From Algoriphagus sp. A40 (GTDB taxonomy: Bacteria > Bacteroidota > Bacteroidia > Cytophagales > Cyclobacteriaceae), in the NCBI RefSeq assembly GCF_002002735.1, contig NZ_MUNY01000042.1, forward strand, positions 186,001-250,000: a stretch of 64,000 nt of DNA, in the 5' to 3' direction. The notes below the pieces were generated by a model. It saw only the letters and a program-made list of their open reading frames with translations. It was not told the origin of the DNA and made no database searches. The first letter of the stretch is position 1. The number at the start of each line of letters is the position of its first letter. Positions 15,717 to 24,822 of the stretch are shown piece after piece. The translations under genes and the position numbers were made by a program.

Positions 15717-16208
15717 TTAAAGCCTCCGATACATCACATAGACCGGAATCATGCCCAAACTGGGATGGTCAAAAGCCTCAGGAATCTCGCCCACAATCGA
15801 AAAACCCAGTTTCTTCCAAAGATTGACTGCCACCGTATTGCTTTTCACCACATAGTTAAACTGCATGGCCAGATAACCCAAGCGCTTGGCTTCCGCAAAG
15901 GAAAACTCTGCCATGGCTTTTCCAACACCTTTTCCACTCGAATTCGAACTTACCATATAACCTGCATTGACCACATGGGATCCACGGTCGGGCTGATTGG
16001 CTTTCAGGAAAAAAGTCCCTAAGATTTCACCTTTCAGTTCAGCTACATAGGTCTCTTTGTCCGGAGCTAGCCAATAAGCCAGCATTTTTTCTTTGGAAGA
16101 ATCCGGAGAAAACACGTAGGTCTCTCCCGCTCGAATGATCGGCTCGATGATCTCCCAAAGTTTGGAGGCGTCTTGAGGAGTGGCTTTTCTAAGAATTAGG
16201 TTTTCCAT
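15717..16208 (-). CDS. GNAT family N-acetyltransferase
   Basis: 163 aa covering one complete GNAT domain: LILRKATPQDASKLWEI at the N terminus, YVAELKGEILGTFFLK (beta4), NAGYMVSSNSSGKGVGKAMA (the acetyl-CoA pyrophosphate loop, a Q/RxxGxG/A-type motif read as SGKGVGKA), and SNTVAVNLWKKLGFSIVG (helix 4 to beta6). The loop order resembles YncA/phosphinothricin-type enzymes that acetylate small amines or amino acids. The target is unknown. It stands alone on its strand, 52 nt after the upstream serine-hydrolase stop, with repeats on the other side. Confidence 0.85.
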   Translation of the reverse strand: MENLILRKATPQDASKLWEIIEPIIRAGETYVFSPDSSKEKMLAYWLAPDKETYVAELKGEILGTFFLKANQPDRGSHVVNAGYMVSSNSSGKGVGKAMAEFSFAEAKRLGYLAMQFNYVVKSNTVAVNLWKKLGFSIVGEIPEAFDHPSLGMIPVYVMYRRL

Positions 16209-16259
16209 GGCTTTTTCAGAAATCCGGTTGACAAAAATAGTTGCTGGAAATCACTTTAG

Positions 16260-18149
16260 TCACACCCAAGTCATCCACGGAATCATCCCAAAATACATCA
16301 GATAAATTGCTGCGATCAAATGCAGGCAACCTAATAAAAACATGGGATAAAAAACCATCCTCTTAACTTTCACCCCTTTCCATCTCCAAAGCATGACAAC
16401 CGAGGTGATCGCTCCAACCGCAAAAAGAATCGAAGTGAGCATCAATCCGACAGATAACAGGGTGGGGCTTGAAAAAAGAATATCAGCATTTTTCAATCCT
16501 GTCCTTTGGAACAGTACGATCATGCAGAAAAACAGCGATGTGACCCCAGGTATCCCGCAGACTCGCAATGCATTCCGAAAGGCTTTTTTATTGAAAAAAA
16601 AGGCGATGGTCGAATATCCCCAAGCAAGAAATCCATACCCCATCAAGGCTATCCAAAGTCCGAGCAGCAGAAATTGGCTGATGACACGGACACCCGAGAT
16701 GTGTTTCAACACCAACTGATCTGTATACAACACGGTTCCTGCAATCGGATCTTCGGCAATAACCAAACTAATCTTGCGGGAATTATCATCTGTAAACGTG
16801 GTTGCAGAAATTGGTGTGTAGCTCGTGGTCGGGCCGGGCAATATCCAGGTCTTGGTCAAACGACCTTCGGACATGGCTATTTTTTCGATGTTGAAAAAAA
16901 CATCCTGGTAGAAGCGATTTTGACTTCTCGGGTTGATCGCCAAATAATATCCTTCCTGAACTGAGATTGTACCCTCATAAGGAACAGTATCTGGTGGAGT
17001 CGTTGAAAGTCCATTCTGCTCAAATTCCCTGACGAGGGTAGCCAGTTCCTGCATCGCCCGACCATGGTTTGCATTAATCAAGATGACGTGACCTGTGCCC
17101 TGTTCAGGCAAGTATGCCAATTCGGACAAGCCTCCGTCAATAGCTCCCTGGTGACCATGGTAGGTAAAACCGTTCGAAATGCTCGTGAAATTACCCAAGC
17201 CATAGCCAAGAGCTAATCCAGCTTTGGCGCCTAGCGTGCTTTTGGGTGTTTCCATCCTGGCGATGGAAGTGTCTTGAAATAGCACAAGCGATTCTATTTT
17301 CCCTCTATTCACCAGTAATTGTAGCAATCCGGCCATGTCTGCAACAGAGGAATTCATTGCTGAGGCAGAACGATAGAGTTCATGTTTGTAAGGCACTTCC
17401 TCCATCTGCCAATTGTAAGTTGGGGCGGCCCATTGGCTGAACAAATCATCCTTGAAAAATGTAGAATGGCTCATTTGTAAAGGGCTCCAAATTTGATTCG
17501 CGATAAATTGCTCGTAGGAAGTTCCCGCTATTTTTTCCACTACCGCCGCCACTACTCCGTATCCCACATTGCTGTAGGCAAACCTCGAACCCGGAACCCA
17601 CCTGGAAGTCCTCGTACGTGGACGAAAATCCAGCGCTTTTCCCAGGGAGACGGGAGGGAATTGATTGTGCGTCATTTCAGTCACATGCATCTCATCCCAA
17701 CCTGTGGTGTGTTCCAATAGGTGAACGATTTTGAGTGGATCGGTTTCTTCCCATGGATTGTCAAACACCAGTTCGGGCAAGATGTCAGCAACTTTATCGT
17801 CAAGAGAGAGTTTGCCTTGTTCTTGAAGTTTAAGAATAGCCAGTCCTGCAAACATTTTGGAAATCGATCCGATTCTAAAAATAGTTTGCCCTGTGGCGCC
17901 CTCCTTCGAGTGCCGCGGACATGCACCGATTTCTTCAATCCAAGGAGCTTTATCCGATCTGACCAATGCAACTCCGACACAAAGTCCGGGATATTGATCC
18001 ACGATTTGTTGGAGATCAAAACGAAAAGCCTCCAATCTTCTGATCCTGGTGCTATCATCAGAAACAGGCTGCTTGGATTCAGCCAAAGCCTGAAAAAAAC
18101 ACCAACTAAAAGCGAAAAAAAGCAACAACTTCCGCAAGATTAAAGGCAT
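16260..18149 (-). CDS. Beta-lactamase-fold serine hydrolase with C-terminal membrane region
   Basis: 629 aa from the ATG at 18149; a TTG ten codons upstream only adds a non-signal stretch, while the ATG gives the signal peptide MPLILRKLLLFFAFSWCFF. The class C beta-lactamase/PBP-like domain has SxxK as SISK (Ser95, Lys98 from this start) and YxN as YSN (192-194), plus HQG near 345 where the KTG-type motif is expected. The last 120 or so residues hold four or five TM helices (LLLGLWIALMGYGFLAWGY and on), so the hydrolase faces the periplasm and is held in the membrane. Family roles include D-aminopeptidase, esterase and peptidoglycan-fragment hydrolysis. It is a single-gene unit. Confidence 0.85.
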   Translation of the reverse strand: MPLILRKLLLFFAFSWCFFQALAESKQPVSDDSTRIRRLEAFRFDLQQIVDQYPGLCVGVALVRSDKAPWIEEIGACPRHSKEGATGQTIFRIGSISKMFAGLAILKLQEQGKLSLDDKVADILPELVFDNPWEETDPLKIVHLLEHTTGWDEMHVTEMTHNQFPPVSLGKALDFRPRTRTSRWVPGSRFAYSNVGYGVVAAVVEKIAGTSYEQFIANQIWSPLQMSHSTFFKDDLFSQWAAPTYNWQMEEVPYKHELYRSASAMNSSVADMAGLLQLLVNRGKIESLVLFQDTSIARMETPKSTLGAKAGLALGYGLGNFTSISNGFTYHGHQGAIDGGLSELAYLPEQGTGHVILINANHGRAMQELATLVREFEQNGLSTTPPDTVPYEGTISVQEGYYLAINPRSQNRFYQDVFFNIEKIAMSEGRLTKTWILPGPTTSYTPISATTFTDDNSRKISLVIAEDPIAGTVLYTDQLVLKHISGVRVISQFLLLGLWIALMGYGFLAWGYSTIAFFFNKKAFRNALRVCGIPGVTSLFFCMIVLFQRTGLKNADILFSSPTLLSVGLMLTSILFAVGAITSVVMLWRWKGVKVKRMVFYPMFLLGCLHLIAAIYLMYFGMIPWMTWV

Positions 18150-18305
18150 TGGATTGCTAGAGATTTGTACCGATTCCAAGTCAAAGGGGACAATATTACC
18201 AAGCTAGGGATATTTCCAAAAAATTTCGCCTATCATCAATGCATTCTGTGTGGCCATAGATACAAAGTTCAATAGTTCCTTTCCACCCATTGAGCAATCC
18301 GCTTC

Positions 18306-18375
18306 AAATCCCCCTACCCCCTTTCACTGAGTTTTTGTTCCAAAAAGCATTTTTGAATAAAGGGGGAGTTCGTCC
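18306..18375. repeat. Interspersed CCCCCTTT/AAAGGGGG repeat, third copy
   Basis: Lies in the 360-base gap 18150-18509, which has no gene. AATCCCCCTACCCCCTTT on the left and AAAGGGGGAGTTCGTCCC on the right are inverted, around a 36-nt middle. The same two blocks flank the middle of the copy at 15500-15570. This points to a dispersed non-coding element in this genome. The remaining bases to 18443 are words such as TCTTAAATCTTATGTCTTG without clear structure. Confidence 0.55.
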
Positions 18376-18443
18376 CAAATAGCCCGATTGTCTTAATTCC
18401 TGGATCTGTCGTCTTAAATCTTATGTCTTGATTCTTGATTCTC

Positions 18444-18475
18444 AAAAAAAACCCAGACTGAACTTTCAATCCGGG
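18444..18475 (-). terminator. Rho-independent terminator after the RND-operon tail genes
   Basis: Read on the minus strand, an 11-bp stem (CCCGGATTGAA with TTCAGTCTGGG, two G-U pairs) and a 2-nt loop are followed by eight U. It lies 35 nt after the stop of the 85-aa gene. Confidence 0.88.
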
Positions 18476-18509
18476 CGGGTAATTAAACAACCTTTTGCCT
18501 ATTTTATTT

Positions 18510-18767
18510 TTAGGACACAAACTCTTCCATCAAGCTGACCGGTCTGAGTTCAAGTTCTCCGAATTCCTTCTCCAGATTCTTTTTGGAGACATATTCCAAT
18601 TCGAAAATCAGTCCGTTGATGAAGACCTCATCCATGTGGAGGTCATTTTTCAGGTGGAGATTTCCCTGTCTTCCATTCAGGTTGATCCCGTAGGATTCAA
18701 ATACCTTGAATAGTTTTTTAGCAACATTCATCCCTTTCATATCAGTTGGTTTATTTTCAATATTCAT
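18510..18767 (-). CDS. Small protein of unknown function, faint acyl-carrier-protein-like pattern
   Basis: 85 aa, not recognised with confidence. It is predicted to be mostly helical. The central stretch LHMDEVFINGLIFELEYVS followed by LRPVSLMEEFV resembles helices II-IV of acyl carrier proteins (D-S-L, then L-x-x-E, then the last helix), but the phosphopantetheine serine is missing: F-I-N-G stands where D-S-L would be. It may be a degenerate carrier or simply a chance likeness. The ATG overlaps the last 11 nt of the 127-aa membrane protein gene, and a strong terminator follows, so it is very probably a real last gene of that unit. Confidence 0.55.
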   Translation of the reverse strand: MNIENKPTDMKGMNVAKKLFKVFESYGINLNGRQGNLHLKNDLHMDEVFINGLIFELEYVSKKNLEKEFGELELRPVSLMEEFVS

Positions 18768-19140
18768 TCTTCAGTTTCCAATACAATTCCAATACAGCTC
18801 CTGTGCCTGTCAGGAAATAGGCCAAAAAGACCCATTCTTTCGCTCCCCAATGTCCCACTAACAATTCGGACAAATTCAGGAGCAAAGGCAACAACCCCAC
18901 TAACAAACACCCTAAAGCCACCCTAATTCGGAAACGCGGATCAGCTGCACCTGACCCTATCCAAAGCAGATAAGTCAAAAAGGCCAGCATCAACCCTCCA
19001 ACGGCTTTCATCGAAAAATCCAAAGCTTCAAACCCAAATCCCGCACCTATAAGAAGTAGGTAGGCCAGGAAAAGTTGAAACAAGGCCAGGGCCCGAATCC
19101 CCAATTTGAAGAAATCAGGCCCCTGCTTAGTCTTCATCAT
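18757..19140 (-). CDS. Small integral membrane protein, unknown function
   Basis: 127 aa from the ATG at 19140 (MMKTKQGPDFFKLGIRAL); the longer frame would run back into the RND gene. Four TM helices are visible: LALFQLFLAYLLLIGAGFGF, AVGGLMLAFLTYLLWIGSGA, IRVALGCLLVGLLPLLLNL and WVFLAYFLTGTGAVLELYW. No family motif was recognised. It starts 13 nt after the RND transporter stop, so it is likely transcribed with the efflux operon, and the 85-aa gene overlaps its end. Any part in efflux is inference from position. Confidence 0.6.
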   Translation of the reverse strand: MMKTKQGPDFFKLGIRALALFQLFLAYLLLIGAGFGFEALDFSMKAVGGLMLAFLTYLLWIGSGAADPRFRIRVALGCLLVGLLPLLLNLSELLVGHWGAKEWVFLAYFLTGTGAVLELYWKLKNEY

Positions 19141-19153
19141 CAACCAATCCGGA

Positions 19154-22100
19154 TCAGACGTAAGCTGCGGCCTCAGATTCAAATTCCTCCACAGGAGTAT
19201 CATCCAGCTCGATTTGCTTCTTCTCTGCCTTGCCGATTTTCACCAGCATGCGATCAAAGAGGTAATATATCACCGGCACCACGATCAGTGTCAGGAACAT
19301 GGACGAAAGCAAACCACCGATAATGACCCATGCGAGACTGTTTTTCCACTCGGCTCCGGCACCACCTGCCAGGGCGATCGGAAGCATACCGATCACCATC
19401 GCAAGCGTAGTCATCAGGATCGGTCTGAATCGGATCTTCACCGCTTTCAGCAAGGCTGTCTTCACCTCCACTCCAGCTGCTTTGAGCTGGTTGGTAAAGT
19501 CAACCAAGAGGATCGCATTCTTCGCTACCAGACCCATCAGCATGATCAGGCCCATGATGGAGAAAATACTCAGGGTTCCTTTGGTCAGTGCCAAAGCCAA
19601 CAACGAACCGATCAATGCCATCGGAAGGGAAAACATCACCACCAGCGGGTACACATACGAATCATAGAGCGCCACCATGATCAAGTAGATCAGAATGATG
19701 GAGGCAAGCAGGGCAAGCCCCAAGCTTCCAAAGCCTTCACTTTGGTTTTTCATGTCCCCGTCATAGTTGATCTGAACTTGCTGAGGAAGATCCATCTGGT
19801 TAATCGCCGCTGTCAATTCTGCTCCAACTGTTCCTGAAGGAATACCTGCCACCTGAGAAGTGATCTTCACGGAGCCTACCCTGTCACGGCGCTCTAACTT
19901 GGTCGGCCCTTCGGACTGATTCACCGCAGCAAACTGCTCCAACTTGATCAGCTGGCCTCTGCTATTGAGGAAGGTGATGTTTTGAACATCAGAGATGGAT
20001 TGACGATCAAACTCGTTCAAACGAATCTGAATATCATACTCGTAGTCACCATCGGTATATTTGGAGTCTTCGTTTCCGTTGAAAGCCACTTGGAGCGTTC
20101 CACCAACCTGATCCATCGACAATCCCAATTCATTCATCTTGTAGCGATCTACCTCGACACGGATTTCGGGGTTACCCGCTTCCAGCGAACTTTCGATCTT
20201 TCTTGATCCCCGGATTCCAGCAAGGATATCCATGATTTTTTCCGCGGTCACCTGCACCGAATCCCTGTCAGGACCAGACACAATCACCTGAATCGGAGCG
20301 TCGTTGGCCGTACCCATGATGGAGATCGGAACAGCGGTATATTCCGCTCCGGTGATTTTCTCCTCCAGGTCATTTTCCACATTTCGGGCAAAATCAGGTC
20401 CTGAAAGGGCTCTTAGCTCCTTTGGAACCAACTTCACAGAGATCTCAGAAGTAAAAGGAGAAGACTGGGAACCAGTAAACTGACCACTCGCCATACCCAC
20501 TGTGGTAAACACCTCAGTCACTTCCGGCAAGGATCGCAGATACGCTTCGACTTCCTGGGTTTTGAAATTGGTCTGCTCCAGCGTCGCGTCTTTTGGCAGC
20601 TCCATTCTCAGGATAAACTCCCCACGATCTCCCTCAGACACGAATTCACTTCCTATAAATCCCATACCTACCAGGAAAAATGAAGAGACAAAGAGTGCGA
20701 AAGTCAAGATCAACAGGACAGCTTTGTGCGCAAATCCCCATCTCAGGATACCGAGCAACCAATCCACAAAGGCATCCAAAGCGCCTTCAAATCCATAGAC
20801 GAACTTTCCGAAGAAAGAATCCTTGCTCAAATGCTCGAGTTTGGAAAAGCGGGAGGTCAGCAGTGGAATCAGCGTAAATGCCACCAGCAAACTGAAGACT
20901 GTCGCCATCGCCACCGTGATACTGAACTGCTTCAAAATCCCCCCGATCAAACCTCCGGTCAAAGCCAGCGGTACGAATACCACCACAATCACAAGTGTAA
21001 TAGAGACGACCGTCGCGCCGATTTCGCGGATACCATCGTAGGATGCCTGAGCGATAGTCTTGCCCATTTCCAGGTGACGGTAGATGTTTTCGATGACCAC
21101 AATCGCATCATCTACCAGGATACCTACCACCAGCGAAAGCGCCAGCAAGGACATCAGGTTCAGCGTAAAGCCCATCAGGTACATCACCGTAAACGTCGCG
21201 ACAATAGACGCTGGTACGGCGATCATCACGATCACCGCATTTCGGATACTGTGTAGGAAAAGCAGCATAATCAAAGCCACCAACACAATCGCAATCACCA
21301 AATCCTTGATCACATCATTGGCTGCCTCCAGGGTAAACTCAGAAGCGTTCTGGGAAATCTGGAACGAAATCCCCTCTGCTTGATAAGTATCTTCCAACAG
21401 CTTGAGCTCATGCTCGATGAGCGCAGATACTTCCACCGCATTTGCATCAGACTGCTTTTGGATGTTCAATCCGATCGCGTCATTGTTGTCCAGTCGGGCA
21501 AGAATAGAAGCATCCTTGAAGTCATCGGTCACCTCGGCTACTTCCTTGAGCTGGATCGGAGATTCGTCAGGTCGGTAGGCGATCACCAATTTTTCCAAAT
21601 CAGAGACATCCTTGAATTTCCCAGCCAAACGGATCAAGACCTGACCGTCGTTGTTTTTCAAGCGGCCGGTCGGGAAGTCCAGGTTACTTGAATTGATCTT
21701 TTGCACAACCATAAGGGGAGAAATCCCATAGGCTTCCAGCTGATTTCTGTCCAGGTTTACTTTGATTTCACGCTCGGTTCCGCCCATCATGTTGACTTGC
21801 GCTACTCCGTTGATTTTGGCAATCGAAGGCTGGATTTTGTTTTTGATCAAGTCAAAAAACTGCGCCGGATCGAGATTGGAATAGACCGCCATCTGCATGA
21901 TCGGCAAGTCGTCCAAGTCAAATTTTCCCAAGCTTGGAGGATCTGCGTCATCCGGCAGATCACCCAATATCGCATTGATCTTTCGCTGGGCATCCTGCAT
22001 GGAAATGTCCACGTCGGTGCCAGCCTCCAGTTCGATGGTAATGATCGAGATACTCTCCTGAGAGATGGAGTTCATGGATTTGATTCCCTCAAGAGAGGCC

Positions 22101-22312
22101 ACCGCATCTTCTATCTTTTTGGTCACCGAGGTCTCTACTTCAGAAGGCGCGGCACCGGGATACACCGTGGAGATGGTCACCACGTTGGTTTCCATCTTTG
22201 GCAACAACTCGTACGACAGCTGGCTGTAGGAAAACAAGCCCATCAGCGTCAGCACGGTAAAGAGAACGACGACCACCGTCGATCTCTGTATGGATAGTTT
22301 TGTGATATTCAT
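19154..22312 (-). CDS. RND efflux transporter, inner-membrane pump (AcrB/MexB-like)
   Basis: 1052 aa, the full size for an AcrB-type pump. TM1 near 12-30, a first periplasmic porter loop, TM2-6, then TM4 with the proton-relay pair D401-D402 (VVGILVDDAIVVIENIYR). The duplicated second half carries the partner Lys in GLVAKNAILLVDFTN. It exports hydrophobic compounds or drugs by proton antiport together with the adaptor and outer-membrane channel encoded upstream. The start is 2 nt after the adaptor stop, so translation is coupled. The acidic tail (ELDDTPVEEFESEAAAYV) is cytoplasmic. Short loops suggest the HAE1-like branch; the substrate range cannot be read. Confidence 0.95.
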   Translation of the reverse strand: MNITKLSIQRSTVVVVLFTVLTLMGLFSYSQLSYELLPKMETNVVTISTVYPGAAPSEVETSVTKKIEDAVASLEGIKSMNSISQESISIITIELEAGTDVDISMQDAQRKINAILGDLPDDADPPSLGKFDLDDLPIMQMAVYSNLDPAQFFDLIKNKIQPSIAKINGVAQVNMMGGTEREIKVNLDRNQLEAYGISPLMVVQKINSSNLDFPTGRLKNNDGQVLIRLAGKFKDVSDLEKLVIAYRPDESPIQLKEVAEVTDDFKDASILARLDNNDAIGLNIQKQSDANAVEVSALIEHELKLLEDTYQAEGISFQISQNASEFTLEAANDVIKDLVIAIVLVALIMLLFLHSIRNAVIVMIAVPASIVATFTVMYLMGFTLNLMSLLALSLVVGILVDDAIVVIENIYRHLEMGKTIAQASYDGIREIGATVVSITLVIVVVFVPLALTGGLIGGILKQFSITVAMATVFSLLVAFTLIPLLTSRFSKLEHLSKDSFFGKFVYGFEGALDAFVDWLLGILRWGFAHKAVLLILTFALFVSSFFLVGMGFIGSEFVSEGDRGEFILRMELPKDATLEQTNFKTQEVEAYLRSLPEVTEVFTTVGMASGQFTGSQSSPFTSEISVKLVPKELRALSGPDFARNVENDLEEKITGAEYTAVPISIMGTANDAPIQVIVSGPDRDSVQVTAEKIMDILAGIRGSRKIESSLEAGNPEIRVEVDRYKMNELGLSMDQVGGTLQVAFNGNEDSKYTDGDYEYDIQIRLNEFDRQSISDVQNITFLNSRGQLIKLEQFAAVNQSEGPTKLERRDRVGSVKITSQVAGIPSGTVGAELTAAINQMDLPQQVQINYDGDMKNQSEGFGSLGLALLASIILIYLIMVALYDSYVYPLVVMFSLPMALIGSLLALALTKGTLSIFSIMGLIMLMGLVAKNAILLVDFTNQLKAAGVEVKTALLKAVKIRFRPILMTTLAMVIGMLPIALAGGAGAEWKNSLAWVIIGGLLSSMFLTLIVVPVIYYLFDRMLVKIGKAEKKQIELDDTPVEEFESEAAAYV

Positions 22313-22314
22313 GC

Positions 22315-23364
22315 TTACTGTACTTTTACTTTAGTACCTTCTTTCACATTGATCAAGCCGGAAGCAATCACTTCGTCACCTGCTTTCAAGCCTTCCAAGA
22401 CTTCCACCATTCCATCGTCCAGAGGATTGATTTTCACCGCGCGATAGACGGCTTGGCCATTTTCGATGAGGTAAACTCCCGGATCTTTCAGGCTTCCTGC
22501 GATAGATTTTCGGTTGATTTTCAACACTTCTTCATCTTGGGAAAAATTGAAATGAGCCGTGCCAAACATACCTGGCTTGATTTGCTCCGGATTGCCATTC
22601 ATGAGAAGCACGACTTCGTACTTGAATGCGCCGTTGGCTTTGTCGGAGATGAAGTCCACTTTTCCGCTAAATTCCTGTCCCGAAATCGCGTTGACTCCGA
22701 CTGTGATCAGCTCGCCTTTTTTCACTTTGGAGATCTCCCCTTCGGTCACACCGACAGAAAGCTTCAGCGGGTTCTTATTGATGATGTCTACCAATGCCAT
22801 TCCAGGGCTTACCAAAGTTCCCAGCTCGAAGTAGTCTTCATTGATAAAACCTGAAATCGGAGCTTTCACCTGAGTGTCTTCCAGTCTTTTTTGCAGAGCA
22901 GAAAACTGTGCGTCTGCAATCTGGAATGCGGTTTGATTTTCCTCTACCTGCTTCTTGGTCACGGCGTCGGTATTGGCCAGATTCTCGAATCTCTTCAAGT
23001 CTTTTTCAGCCTGGTCACGGTTGAGCTTGGCAATCGTATAGTCAGAGCGGATCAAACGATCATCGACCTGGACGATCAGATCGCCCTTTTTGACGTAGTC
23101 CCCTTTTCTCTTGAGGATTTTGGTGATCGCACCTGAGGTCTCAGACATGAGCTTGAGCTCCTGAGACGGCTCAAACACACCGTTTGCTTCGAAGTTTCTA
23201 TTGACGATCTGGTTCTCGACCTTTTCCACAGTCACAGAGATAAACTCACTCGACTTCATCGCCGACTCAGCAGCTTCATTCAGTTCCGTTTTGTTGTTGT
23301 AAAGCGTAAAAGCGATGGCGCTGACGCCAATGAGCAAAAATCCGATAATAAGTATTTTTTTCAT
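22315..23364 (-). CDS. RND efflux periplasmic adaptor (membrane fusion protein, HlyD/AcrA family)
   Basis: 349 aa. An N-terminal TM anchor (IIGFLLIGVSAIAFTLY) without lipobox. The lipoyl-like hairpin halves are LMSETSGAITKILKRKGDYVKKGDLIVQVDD and VKAPISGFINEDYFELGTLVSPGMALVDI, around a short helical hairpin (RDQAEKDLKRFENLANTD...FQIADAQFSALQKRLEDT). Beta-barrel and membrane-proximal domains follow. Adaptors of this kind bridge the inner-membrane pump and the TolC-like channel. It lies between the two partner genes of the operon, 18 nt after the channel gene and 2 nt before the pump. Confidence 0.93.
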   Translation of the reverse strand: MKKILIIGFLLIGVSAIAFTLYNNKTELNEAAESAMKSSEFISVTVEKVENQIVNRNFEANGVFEPSQELKLMSETSGAITKILKRKGDYVKKGDLIVQVDDRLIRSDYTIAKLNRDQAEKDLKRFENLANTDAVTKKQVEENQTAFQIADAQFSALQKRLEDTQVKAPISGFINEDYFELGTLVSPGMALVDIINKNPLKLSVGVTEGEISKVKKGELITVGVNAISGQEFSGKVDFISDKANGAFKYEVVLLMNGNPEQIKPGMFGTAHFNFSQDEEVLKINRKSIAGSLKDPGVYLIENGQAVYRAVKINPLDDGMVEVLEGLKAGDEVIASGLINVKEGTKVKVQ

Positions 23365-23382
23365 GATAGGTAGGAGTTGGCG

Positions 23383-24750
23383 TTACTGAATGAGGTTTTT
23401 GATCTTGCCTGTAGAGTTGAGGATATCCAGCTGGGCAAGTCGCACTTGGATAATCTGATTGTTGTAGTTTCCTTGAGCTTGTCTTCCGCTGGCTTCTGCA
23501 GCCAAAAGATCGGTCAGGGGACTCAGCGACTCTTTGTAGAGCAACTGCGTCTCGGAGAGGACATCATTGGACAGCGCCAGGTTATCTTCCAGTGACTTCA
23601 GCGTGCTCAGGGAATTGTAGTATTTATTTAGCGCGTTTTGGTACTCAAGCTGAGCAGCATCAGTCGCCTGGAATTTATCCAACTGGAGCTGCTCGGCATT
23701 GACTTTGGATTGAGCGGCTTTGTACTTGGTCTGTCCGCCGTTGAAGATTGGGATCTCCAATTTCAAACCGATCAGGAATCCTTGGTACCAACCGTGGCTG
23801 GTGCTGAGGAAATCAAAATCCTGAGAAAAAGCACTTTTGTTGAAATCTGCGAATCCCACCAACTGAGGCATGTGTTCCGACTTGATGTTTTTATACTCGT
23901 ATTCGTAGAGCTGCTCCTGCACACCCAGGATTTGGATGTCCTTTCTGTCTTCGACATGCAACTCCGCAATCTGAAACTCCTGCACCATGTGATTCATGTC
24001 CGTCACCTGGAGGTCAAGGCTGATCTCTGTGTCCACCGGAATACCCATCACCAGTTTCAGATAGCCTTCGCGCTGGTAGATAGCAATCTCCAAATTCTCC
24101 AGCTCGGCGCGAACTGAGGTTAGATTCACTTTGACCCGGTTGAGATCCACCTTTCGTGCTAGGTCATTGTCGTACTGTGCCTGTAGGATTTTTTCCAATC
24201 CCTCGAACTGGCTGATAGTCGCCAGGAGGTTTTCCTTCTGAAGCTCCAGTTGGATCGCTCCGAGATAGTTCATAGCGATCTCGTGGATCACATCTTCCTC
24301 AGACTGTTGGGCTAGGAGGTTGTAAAACTCCTCCCCTGTTTTGGCAGCTTTCAGGCCGATCAGATAAGAGTTGCTGTAGATCAACTGATTGACTTGCACT
24401 CCAGCCTTCAGGGTATGGGGCACGCCCAGAGAGATCACTTGAATCCCCTCAGGATCTCCTCCGAAAACTCCCCCAGGAACCGCCTGTGGATACACATCAA
24501 GGAAATCGTTGTAATCACCGTAGGCGGAAACCTGAGGAAGTCCAGCCCCTCTGATCTCGTTGCGCTGATACTTGGCCTTGTCTTCATCGAGCAAAGCCTT
24601 CTTGTAATTCCTGTTGTTCGCCAATCCGATTTGGATGGTTTCTTTCAATGTCAGCGGATCCGTGAAAGAAAATTCAGGAGCCGAATTTTGAGCTGACAAT
24701 ACTCCCGGAATCAAAAGAGTGATTGCGTAAATCAGGTATTTTCGAAACAT
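23383..24750 (-). CDS. TolC family outer-membrane efflux channel
   Basis: 455 aa. Signal peptide (YLIYAITLLIPGVLSAQ). Two outer-membrane-efflux-protein repeats of long heptad-rich helices: LTLKETIQIGLANNRNYKKALLDEDKAKYQR in the first and KAAQSKVNAEQLQLDKFQATDAAQLEYQNAL in the second, the typical tunnel helices. The final stretch LAAEASGRQAQGNYNNQIIQVRLAQLDIL is the standard C-terminal helix. It should trimerise in the outer membrane and complete the tripartite pump. It starts the three-gene channel-adaptor-pump order and has its own regulatory element at 24783-24810. Confidence 0.93.
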   Translation of the reverse strand: MFRKYLIYAITLLIPGVLSAQNSAPEFSFTDPLTLKETIQIGLANNRNYKKALLDEDKAKYQRNEIRGAGLPQVSAYGDYNDFLDVYPQAVPGGVFGGDPEGIQVISLGVPHTLKAGVQVNQLIYSNSYLIGLKAAKTGEEFYNLLAQQSEEDVIHEIAMNYLGAIQLELQKENLLATISQFEGLEKILQAQYDNDLARKVDLNRVKVNLTSVRAELENLEIAIYQREGYLKLVMGIPVDTEISLDLQVTDMNHMVQEFQIAELHVEDRKDIQILGVQEQLYEYEYKNIKSEHMPQLVGFADFNKSAFSQDFDFLSTSHGWYQGFLIGLKLEIPIFNGGQTKYKAAQSKVNAEQLQLDKFQATDAAQLEYQNALNKYYNSLSTLKSLEDNLALSNDVLSETQLLYKESLSPLTDLLAAEASGRQAQGNYNNQIIQVRLAQLDILNSTGKIKNLIQ

Positions 24751-24782
24751 TGTCTTACTTGGTAGTTATTTTTGATATTAAT

Positions 24783-24810
24783 AGTTGGTTCTGTTTTTAA
24801 AGAACTTTTG
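24783..24810 (-). promoter_or_regulatory. Operator-like inverted repeat before the efflux operon
   Basis: AGTTGGTTCT (24783-24792), an 8-nt spacer, then AGAAC starting the right arm (24801-24805). The left 10-mer and the spacer length are identical to the perfect site before the regulator gene at 25331-25358; the right arm here matches only half. It lies 33 nt from the tolC-like start, where a bound repressor would block transcription. A relaxed second copy of a self-operator is usual for a local repressor. Confidence 0.6.
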
Positions 24811-24822
24811 GTTCAAATTTTT

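Noticed and set aside
19106-19837. 243-codon plus-strand frame opposite the RND pump
   Set aside because: His/Gln-rich translation is the reverse image of the pump's codons; the pump frame is certain.
20726-21256. 176-codon plus-strand frame opposite the RND pump
   Set aside because: Same reason; no start context or motif.
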